From: an uncultured Eubacteriales bacterium
Lineage (GTDB): Bacteria > Bacillota > Clostridia > Oscillospirales > Ruminococcaceae
DNA length: 11,846 nt
Assembly (NCBI GenBank): GCA_900318545.1
Contig: ONLC01000010.1
Span: 1 to 11,846, forward strand
Direction of reading: 5' to 3'
In this document: positions 4,598-10,575 of the stretch, in pieces
Position numbering within the stretch: position 1 is the first letter of the stretch
How the letters are laid out: each line of letters begins with the position of its first letter
The notes under the pieces: model-generated
Told to the model about the DNA's origin: nothing
Seen by the model: only the letters and a program-made list of their open reading frames with translations
Database searches by the model: none
Translations under genes and position numbers: made by a program

Positions 4598-6476
4598 CAG
4601 TATCAATCAAAAGCTGACTCCCGATCAGAGTCTTATCACAGAGCTGCTTGAAAAAGCAGGTCGTAAAGAGTTTCCCGAAGAGCCTGTAATAGATATAGAG
4701 CAGGCTCCTGCCGAGCTTTTCACAGAAACTGAGCGTGATGAGCCTGTCGAGGAGAAGGAGCAGCCAAAGATAAAGGTAAGAAGCAAGCTCCTGCCTTTTG
4801 CTGCAGCGGCTGCTGCTTTGGTAATAGTCTGCACAGGCGGTTTCTTCCTGCTGAGGGGTACAGGCATTCTTACCTATCCGGGTGCAGGAAACTCTGAAAA
4901 CGCTGCGACCGAGGAAGACCTCAAGACTGCCAACGGCAATGCAAAGCTTCTATTTTGCGAGGTTAACAACTGCGTAGCAGACCTGATTGCAGACGGAAGG
5001 GAAAACGAAATAGACGAGTACAGAAAATCGGACAATTATGGCAAGCCTGTCCGTCTGTCAGACCTTAAAAAGGCAGATTCAGGCAACTGTATCGACTATA
5101 GCATCTATCGGACCTTTGTTGATAACGAGATCGAAGACGGCTATATCTATTTTGAGATCGACGCTCAGTACAATGTGATAGCAGCCCAGTGGGCTAAGAG
5201 CAAAGACACAACAGCTGTAGGTCAGTATCCCGACCCCGAGTTTGACCCGACTGTCAAGCATAAGATCGGAGAAATATATCATTCGGAAGGCTATGATGAC
5301 TACAGAGGCTATGATGAGATCTGGGACGGACTATCGGTAGAAATAGAGCCTGATTCCGTCACACCCACAGGCCTGACAGTGAACTTTACACGCAGCTGTG
5401 ATCTGCTTGACAATCAGTATCAGATGGTCAAAAGCGATTATGAACTGTTCGCATATAACGACGGCTCTCTCGATGAGCTTGACTTCATTAGTGACGCAAG
5501 AGGCTATGAATACAGAGATGGCGTACTCAGAAAAGAGAACGACGCACTTACCTATAAGTATGACTGGTCGAACCTTTACGGTGCACTGGAGCCGGGTGAT
5601 TATAGTATGGGTATCCATGTTATCACCAATGGCGAGGACATTAGGGAAACACAGAATTATGAGCTGCAATTCACTATCCCGGCTGAACCTGTGGAGGTTC
5701 CCGATGTTGTAGGAATGACCTCGGAACAAGCGCAGACAGCACTTACACAAGCAGGCTTCAAGTGCTTTATCAGGGAAAGATATGATGATAATGCTGAAAA
5801 GGGTATCGTAGTAAAGCAGGACAAAGAAGCAGGCACAAAGTATGAAACAGGCGGACAGGTCGTTATCTTTGTAAGTGTGGGTCCCGTTGAGAACGTTTGT
5901 AAGGTTCCCGATGTAAGAGATCTGACCGAGGAAGAGGCTGTTGCTTTTATCAAAGAGAACAAGCTTACACCAAAGGTTGAGTATATTCAGCACGATGACT
6001 CTACCAAGGGCAGAGTAGTTCAGCAGTCGATATCCGCAGGCGAGTATGTCGATCCGAACACAGAGGTTATCCTCTCGGTTTCAGCAGGCATACCCGAGCT
6101 CCCCGAGGACTGGGGTATTACAATGCGTGCAGATTCGGTAACTCCGAACAATATGAGCCTTTACTTCACAAGTGACGGCTCAGCCGAAAGCTGTGAGGTA
6201 ACGACAGACACGGTGTATACTCTCTATAAACTCGTTGACGGTAAAGCAGAAAAGCTTGAGCCGAGAAGCGGAGCCTTCTGGAGAGAGATAGCCCTTGAAA
6301 TAAACACAGAGAAAAATGCCGAGACAAAAACAGGCATTGACTTCTCCGAGGGCGGCTACGGAGAGCTCGAAAAGGGCACATACAGAATAGAGAAGACTCT
6401 TGGCCTGACCTCAGGGCTTGACGGAGAAACAGGCGGCAGAACACGCACATTTACCTGTGACTTCACTGTAGAGTAG
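4578..6476 (+). CDS. Single-pass membrane protein with two PASTA domains; probable anti-sigma factor / envelope sensor
   Basis: 632 residues; the ATG at 4578 lies inside the sigma factor gene, preceded by GGAGG. Residues 1-70 are cytoplasmic (INQKLTPDQSLITELLEKA resembles the start of clostridial ECF-associated anti-sigma proteins; no zinc HxxxCxxC motif). A membrane helix spans about 71-93, so the rest is outside. Outer part: an alpha/beta region (115-210) of unknown type; a beta-rich domain (245-368) with the signature EIEPDSVTPTGLTVNF; two PASTA domains, VPDVVGMTSEQA (373-435) and VPDVRDLTEEEA (443-503); then a second copy of the beta-rich domain (510-632; MRADSVTPNNMSLYF). PASTA domains usually sit on Ser/Thr kinases and transpeptidases and bind peptidoglycan fragments. 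I infer that this protein binds the sigma factor inside and senses wall state outside. That coupling is inferred from gene order and topology. Confidence 0.82.
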   Translation: MKTDIFDSINQKLTPDQSLITELLEKAGRKEFPEEPVIDIEQAPAELFTETERDEPVEEKEQPKIKVRSKLLPFAAAAAALVIVCTGGFFLLRGTGILTYPGAGNSENAATEEDLKTANGNAKLLFCEVNNCVADLIADGRENEIDEYRKSDNYGKPVRLSDLKKADSGNCIDYSIYRTFVDNEIEDGYIYFEIDAQYNVIAAQWAKSKDTTAVGQYPDPEFDPTVKHKIGEIYHSEGYDDYRGYDEIWDGLSVEIEPDSVTPTGLTVNFTRSCDLLDNQYQMVKSDYELFAYNDGSLDELDFISDARGYEYRDGVLRKENDALTYKYDWSNLYGALEPGDYSMGIHVITNGEDIRETQNYELQFTIPAEPVEVPDVVGMTSEQAQTALTQAGFKCFIRERYDDNAEKGIVVKQDKEAGTKYETGGQVVIFVSVGPVENVCKVPDVRDLTEEEAVAFIKENKLTPKVEYIQHDDSTKGRVVQQSISAGEYVDPNTEVILSVSAGIPELPEDWGITMRADSVTPNNMSLYFTSDGSAESCEVTTDTVYTLYKLVDGKAEKLEPRSGAFWREIALEINTEKNAETKTGIDFSEGGYGELEKGTYRIEKTLGLTSGLDGETGGRTRTFTCDFTVE

Positions 6477-6512
6477 AACAAAGTTAAAATATAAGCATAG
6501 GAGCTGAATGTT

Positions 6513-6743
6513 ATGGACAGCAGGTTTCAGAAAATGGGCGAGACTATAGATAATGCCTTTGGTGTGTTTTACGCATGGCTTGCTGTCCTGTTCGTTCTGG
6601 CTGTGATAATAACAGCTGCGGTCATCAGGCATAAAAGGGCAGTCAGGGAGAAGGGCGGTTCATCAAGAATAGGAATTATCATACTTGTCGGACTGTTTGT
6701 GCTTGTCCTAGCACCGCTGGTTATCGGAACATTTACTGACTGA
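6513..6743 (+). CDS. Small two-helix membrane protein
   Basis: 76 residues, ATG with AGGAG 9 bases upstream, 36 bases after the PASTA protein gene and before the shared terminator, so it is the third gene of the sigma operon. Two hydrophobic helices (about 16-38 and 53-72) are joined by a strongly basic loop (RHKRAVREK). By the positive-inside rule the loop is cytoplasmic and both ends face outward. I do not recognise a family. It may be an accessory subunit of the sigma/anti-sigma system, for example protecting or presenting the sensor to a protease, but nothing in the sequence shows this. Confidence 0.75.
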   Translation: MDSRFQKMGETIDNAFGVFYAWLAVLFVLAVIITAAVIRHKRAVREKGGSSRIGIIILVGLFVLVLAPLVIGTFTD

Positions 6744-6775
6744 CACTCCAAGGCTTTGCACACATAAAAGTTCAG

Positions 6776-6818
6776 AAGAATCTCTCTGTATAATATGCAG
6801 AGAGATTCTTGTTTTTTT
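6776..6818 (+). terminator. Strong rho-independent terminator of the sigma operon
   Basis: A perfect 13-bp stem AAGAATCTCTCTG (6776-6788) / CAGAGAGATTCTT (6798-6810) with a 9-base loop, then GTTTTTTT. It lies 32 bases after the stop codon of the small membrane protein gene. Confidence 0.92.
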
Positions 6819-6827
6819 AATATTGCA

Positions 6828-6840
6828 CTAAAACGTTTAG
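6828..6840. promoter_or_regulatory. Possible LacI-family / cre-like operator
   Basis: CTAAAACGTTTAG has the perfect core palindrome AAACGTTT around a central CG, as in LacI/GalR-family operators, including the catabolite (CcpA) type. It sits 26 bp upstream of the -35 of the cohesin operon. The flanks are only partly symmetric, so this is a weak call. Confidence 0.3.
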
Positions 6841-6850
6841 ATTTCGACTG

Positions 6851-6918
6851 TAAGCCCTGCTATGTGTTGAATCTGTGATATCAAGATGATATAATTATTA
6901 TGGCTTTTAGCAGGCTTA
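6851..6918. repeat. Inverted repeat bracketing the cohesin-operon promoter
   Basis: TAAGCCCTGCTA (6851-6862) and TAGCAGGCTTA (6908-6918) are complementary except for one extra C. The -35 and -10 lie between them. The right arm starts about 6 bases after the predicted transcription start, so the pair cannot be an RNA hairpin in that transcript. It is more likely a two-part protein-binding site or a remnant. Confidence 0.45.
6867..6895 (+). promoter_or_regulatory. Sigma-A promoter of the cohesin-like operon
   Basis: TTGAAT (6867-6872), 17-bp spacer, TATAAT (6890-6895) preceded by TGA (extended -10). Predicted start near 6902, leaving an unusually long leader of about 187 bases before the ATG at 7089. 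Confidence 0.75.
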
Positions 6919-7088
6919 AAAAAAGGGAGAAGCATAGTAGAAAAGCAGTAAGCCGGCTTGCTGAATAATAAATCGGCAGGCTTGCTTATTGTTTATAAAT
7001 CAGACGGTAATGTGTGAGTAAGGGGTATAAACGCATTTTCGTATACTGCTTGCCAGTATGATAAGCATAATTCATATCGGAGGTAACA
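6902..7088 (+). other. Long structured 5' leader of the cohesin-like operon
   Basis: No gene is seen in this stretch. A compound hairpin can form at 6943-6987: AAGC/GCTT, a 3-base bulge, AAGCC/GGCTT, a 4-base bulge, then TGCTGA/TCGGCA around an 8-base AU-rich loop. It is followed by ATTGTTT, too poor for a standard terminator. A second small hairpin is ATACTG/CAGTAT (7043-7048 / 7054-7059). The ribosome site (GGAGG) is at 7079-7083. I compared it mentally with cyclic-di-GMP, cobalamin and purine riboswitch signatures and recognise none. Confidence 0.4.
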
Positions 7089-8216
7089 ATGAAGAGATTA
7101 TTGCAGATAATGCTGTGTGCTGTACTATTTCCGAAGCTTTCAGCCCTTGCCGACGGCTCGGCGCATATTGATGCTCCTCCTGTGAAGGCTGAGATCGGAG
7201 AGGAACAGCTTGTTCTTCTGAATATCAGTGATAATCCGGGAATGATGGGCTTTAAGCTTCATTTTGTTTATGATGCTGAAAAGGTAAAGATTATTCAGGC
7301 CATAAAGGGAACAGCTACGAACTCGGGCAGGTTTACAGATAACATCGGTCTGGAGGAGGGCAGCTTTGATATTCTCTGGAATAGTACAGAGAATGTGTAT
7401 GAAGACGGCTCGGTGGCTGTTTTGAAAATTGAGCCGCTTGATACAGATTTCATTATAGATGTTTCATACAGCCCTGCTGATACGTTCAATGAGAGCTGGG
7501 ATGATGTTGAGCTTGTGTGCAGTCCTGTTGTTTCCGAAGGCTATGAGGGCGGGGCGGTCAGTGAGGAAGCTCCCGAAAGCGTTCCGCAGACGGACAGCTC
7601 TCCCGAAATCACACCAACGCAGACCGCAGAAATTATCTCAGATGTGCTGGAGGAGCTTCCGGAAAAGAAGCTGAGCGAGTTTTCTGACAGTGAAAAGCAA
7701 AAGCTTCTGGACAGAACGAACAAGGAGCTTTCGGTGCTGTACGGTGCAGAGGAGAATTATTACAGCACCGCAGATGAGCTGATAGCTGATTACAAGAGTG
7801 TATTAAAAGAAACCCTTGCCGAAGATGCACAGCTGCTTGAAACTGAAAAGGCAGCAGAGACACTGATAGGGGAGTTTCTTAACAGCGGCGGCTTTACAGA
7901 AGTTAATTCTGAAAATGCTGCTGCACTGAATGAAGCTCTTGAACAGGAGGGACTTGAAAGAAAGTACAGGATCTATCTTGACGATGATGATCTGGCTGAG
8001 GTCTGGTCAGGAGAGTTTGATGTGGATCCTGATGATTATAAGACCACAGAGAGTGAAGGTACATCGGCGGGACTTTCTTCACAAAGGGCTGATAACTCTG
8101 AAAAGGAGATGAACAATGATACTCGGACAGGCTTAATAGCTGCGGCCGTGGCTGCTGCAGCAGCCGTTGCAGGTGCAGGTATCTATTTTATCATAAGAAG
8201 GAGGAAAAACAATTGA
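7089..8216 (+). CDS. Membrane-anchored cohesin-like domain protein
   Basis: 375 residues, ATG preceded by GGAGG. A signal peptide (1-21, ending SALA) is followed by one cohesin-like beta-sandwich (about 26-150): ISDNPGMMGFKLHFVYDAEK, then SFDILWNS, then the closing strand with DTFNESWDDVELVC. This pattern matches cohesins of Ruminococcus surface proteins, which bind dockerin modules of enzymes or scaffolds. An acidic P/S/T/E linker (150-180) and a charged, mostly helical region (180-310) come next. A hydrophobic helix (349-369) and the tail RRRKNN end the protein. TRTG just before the helix resembles a degenerate sortase signal, but no LPxTG is present, so simple membrane anchoring is the default reading. 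The stop overlaps the next start by 4 bases (TTGA). No dockerin partner is visible in the window. The cohesin assignment is by pattern and has not been searched. Confidence 0.75.
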   Translation: MKRLLQIMLCAVLFPKLSALADGSAHIDAPPVKAEIGEEQLVLLNISDNPGMMGFKLHFVYDAEKVKIIQAIKGTATNSGRFTDNIGLEEGSFDILWNSTENVYEDGSVAVLKIEPLDTDFIIDVSYSPADTFNESWDDVELVCSPVVSEGYEGGAVSEEAPESVPQTDSSPEITPTQTAEIISDVLEELPEKKLSEFSDSEKQKLLDRTNKELSVLYGAEENYYSTADELIADYKSVLKETLAEDAQLLETEKAAETLIGEFLNSGGFTEVNSENAAALNEALEQEGLERKYRIYLDDDDLAEVWSGEFDVDPDDYKTTESEGTSAGLSSQRADNSEKEMNNDTRTGLIAAAVAAAAAVAGAGIYFIIRRRKNN

Positions 8217-10426
8217 AGAAAACAAAAATATTGTCAAGGCTGTTTGCGGGTGCAACTTCGCTGGCTTTGGCAGCCGGTATGCTCAGTGCTGTTCCTGCAG
8301 CGGCGGCGACTGAAAATGTCATTTATTCAACACAGACAGTGGTCACAGCAGGAGAGACTGAACACATTCCCATTTATATCAAGGGGAATACAGGCTTCGA
8401 CGGCTTTGTTGTCTATCTGACCTATGATCCGCAGGTAATCACCCCTGTAGATGTAGATGACAGTGAGGGTCTTATTGCAGGAATGACAGAGAATTCAATA
8501 GGTGGCTATCTGGCAGACCTGAAAGAGAACACGGTAAAGGTTGTTTATGCAGGCTATGGAGATGATGCTGCAGATGACGGACTGCTTTTCAACTTTGAAT
8601 GTGAGATCAACAGCGAAGCTGAAGGCTCTACAGTTATTGAAGTAGACTATAGTCCTGAAGAAACGTATGATTCCAATATCGATGATGTAGTGTTTAATTG
8701 TGAAAATGTCACACTTGACATCAAAAACAATAAGCTTGATTCATTGCCTGCAATCACATTCTCAGCTGATGATACAGTGGCAGGAGGCAAAACTGCCCTC
8801 AGTGCTGAGCTTTCAAACAGCGGCAGCCTGAGCTCGGCAGACCTTACTGTCAGCTATGATGCAGATAAGCTTGTCTGCCGTGATGTTGTTCCTGCAAACA
8901 ATGCAGTGATAGAAAACCTCAGGGAAGATGTTTCGGGCGAGGTAAGCTTTACGGTAAGCGGTATCGGCAATGTGGAGGACGGAAGCAAGCTGTTTGACAT
9001 TGTTTTCTCGGCAAAGGATAGTGCCTCGGGAAAATGTACAGTCTCAGGAACGGCTGAGGGCGTAAATGTCAGAAAATGCTCCTTCAATATAGCCTCGGGT
9101 GAGAACAGCGGCAAGGTCAGCGTCACAACGCAGAACGGCATTTATGCCTCAAAGGGCGAGATGTTTACGGTTCCTTTCTATTTCAGCGGAGCAAATGCCC
9201 TTATGGGCTATCAGCTCTGGCTGAAATATGATGAAACACAGATCAAGGCAGTTTCGGTAAAGGATAACAAGCTGTTTAAGGGCTCGTTTTCAAATAATAT
9301 CCTTAACGGTCTGGTTATTGTAAACTGGGCGGACAGTGACGGTCACAGCGAAAGCGGAAAGGTCTTTGAGGTCACCTTTGAGGTGCTTACAGATGAAGAG
9401 GTTGACACTCAGATCAAGGTGGAGTATCAGCAGGACGATACATTTGATGAGTCTTACAGCGATGTTGAGATGATCTGCGAAGCCCCATTGGTTTCCCTTA
9501 ACAGCCCTCAGACAGACGAGCTCAATATCACGGGTGCGGCACTTACTCTTCAGAATAACATTGCAGTAAAGTTCGTTGTTGCGCAGCAAAAGCTCGAGGC
9601 TTTTGACTCTCCTTATATGGAGATAGAATTTGAGGGTCAGAAAAGCAGACTGAGTACATATACACTAAAAGATACAAACTGTATGTTCGCATTCAGGGAC
9701 ATTTCTCCGGACCATATAAACAGTACGATAAAGGCTAGGCTTTACGGCTATTCTGACGGAAAGCTGGTTTACGGCTCGCAGATCGAGTACAGTATAGCAC
9801 GCTATTGCTACAATATGCTTGAAAAATGGACAACTGATGAAGATACAGAGCTCAGGACGCTCATGGTAGATATCCTCAACTACGGAACAGCGGCGCAGAA
9901 CTACACAGGCTTCAACGTTTCAGCACCTGCAAACGAAAACCTCACAGCTGTTCAGAGAAGCTGGGCAACACCGGATATAGATCATTATGATAGTGCTCTT
10001 GATCCCGAATACGAATCGGCAAGTGCTTCGACTGTGGAGTGGTCAGGTGCAAGCCTCTCTCTCGGAAGCTCGATAAAGATGAACTTCGTCTTTACAACCA
10101 GCTCTATCGAGGGACTGTCTGTAAAGGTCAGAAATGCTGACGGTAAGGTCATCGGAAGCTTTACATCTGCTGATTTTGCAAATATCGATACCGACACATA
10201 CAGTGTAAAATTCGTAGGTATTAAAGCAGGACAGCTTAAAGATAAGGTATATGTAACAGTATACAATGGTGATACTGCTGTAAGTGATACACTTCAGTAC
10301 AGCGTAGAATCTTACGCAGCTTCAGCCGGCGGTGAATCGGATCAGATGCTGTCAGAGCTGGTTCACGCAATGATGAAGTACGGCACATCGGCCAATGCGT
10401 ATGCAAAACTGAAGGAAGGTGATTGA
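8213..10426 (+). CDS. Secreted multidomain protein with three cohesin-like domains and two C-terminal repeat modules
   Basis: 737 residues, starting at a TTG that overlaps the previous stop codon (AAGGAGG 8 bases upstream). A signal peptide (1-32, ending VPAAAA) is followed by three cohesin-like domains: 35-172 (GFDGFVVYLTYDPQ; closing EETYDSNIDDVVFNC), 178-303 (ADLTVSYDADKL; lacks the closing signature) and 303-432 (ALMGYQLWLKYDET; closing DDTFDESYSDVEMIC). Two related modules of about 130 residues follow (436-568 and 605-733). Each opens ITGAALTL or WSGASLSL and closes with a helical pair: LMVDILNYGTAAQNY or LVHAMMKYGTSANAY. There is no membrane helix, sortase signal or dockerin, so it is probably released or held by protein contacts. 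With its anchored neighbour it could form a surface scaffold; whether it binds dockerins is unknown. It is co-transcribed with the flanking genes. Confidence 0.75.
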   Translation: MKKTKILSRLFAGATSLALAAGMLSAVPAAAATENVIYSTQTVVTAGETEHIPIYIKGNTGFDGFVVYLTYDPQVITPVDVDDSEGLIAGMTENSIGGYLADLKENTVKVVYAGYGDDAADDGLLFNFECEINSEAEGSTVIEVDYSPEETYDSNIDDVVFNCENVTLDIKNNKLDSLPAITFSADDTVAGGKTALSAELSNSGSLSSADLTVSYDADKLVCRDVVPANNAVIENLREDVSGEVSFTVSGIGNVEDGSKLFDIVFSAKDSASGKCTVSGTAEGVNVRKCSFNIASGENSGKVSVTTQNGIYASKGEMFTVPFYFSGANALMGYQLWLKYDETQIKAVSVKDNKLFKGSFSNNILNGLVIVNWADSDGHSESGKVFEVTFEVLTDEEVDTQIKVEYQQDDTFDESYSDVEMICEAPLVSLNSPQTDELNITGAALTLQNNIAVKFVVAQQKLEAFDSPYMEIEFEGQKSRLSTYTLKDTNCMFAFRDISPDHINSTIKARLYGYSDGKLVYGSQIEYSIARYCYNMLEKWTTDEDTELRTLMVDILNYGTAAQNYTGFNVSAPANENLTAVQRSWATPDIDHYDSALDPEYESASASTVEWSGASLSLGSSIKMNFVFTTSSIEGLSVKVRNADGKVIGSFTSADFANIDTDTYSVKFVGIKAGQLKDKVYVTVYNGDTAVSDTLQYSVESYAASAGGESDQMLSELVHAMMKYGTSANAYAKLKEGD

Positions 10427-10534
10427 TTGAAGCAGAATTTCGACCAGCCGGAACTAGAGATAATACGGTTCAGTGCAGTAGATGTGATCGAGGATAGCAG
10501 CGGTGACATTGACACGCCTATTGATCAGTTCTGA
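10427..10534 (+). CDS. Small acidic 35-residue peptide of unknown function
   Basis: This short frame begins with TTG directly after the stop codon of the scaffold-like gene (TGA then TTG). AAGGTG lies 5 bases upstream, and it ends 41 bases before the peptidase gene. Visible motifs are QPELEIIRFSAVDVIED near the N-terminus and a C-terminal half rich in Asp, ending TPIDQF. There is no signal peptide, cysteine or GG cleavage site. From memory, short clostridial peptides with P-x-L-E-x-x-x-F-x-x-x-D-V-I-x-x-S occur as unannotated genes beside secreted proteins. I cannot name the family. Support for translation is the tight spacing on both sides, the ribosome site, and the same TTG-AAG start as the gene before it. 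It may be a peptide substrate, a precursor or a regulatory leader. Confidence 0.55.
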   Translation: MKQNFDQPELEIIRFSAVDVIEDSSGDIDTPIDQF

Positions 10535-10575
10535 CAAGGCACAGAGATGTGCTTAAATCCAACGGAGGTGAAAGA

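Noticed and set aside
5331..5993. Long minus-strand open frame (220 codons) opposite the PASTA protein gene
   Set aside because: It lies wholly opposite a gene with clear domains, has no ribosome site, and its composition is that expected of a complementary-strand shadow.
6902..7088. Known riboswitch class in the cohesin-operon leader
   Set aside because: No cyclic-di-GMP, cobalamin, purine, TPP or SAM signature could be recognised; left as an unassigned structured leader.
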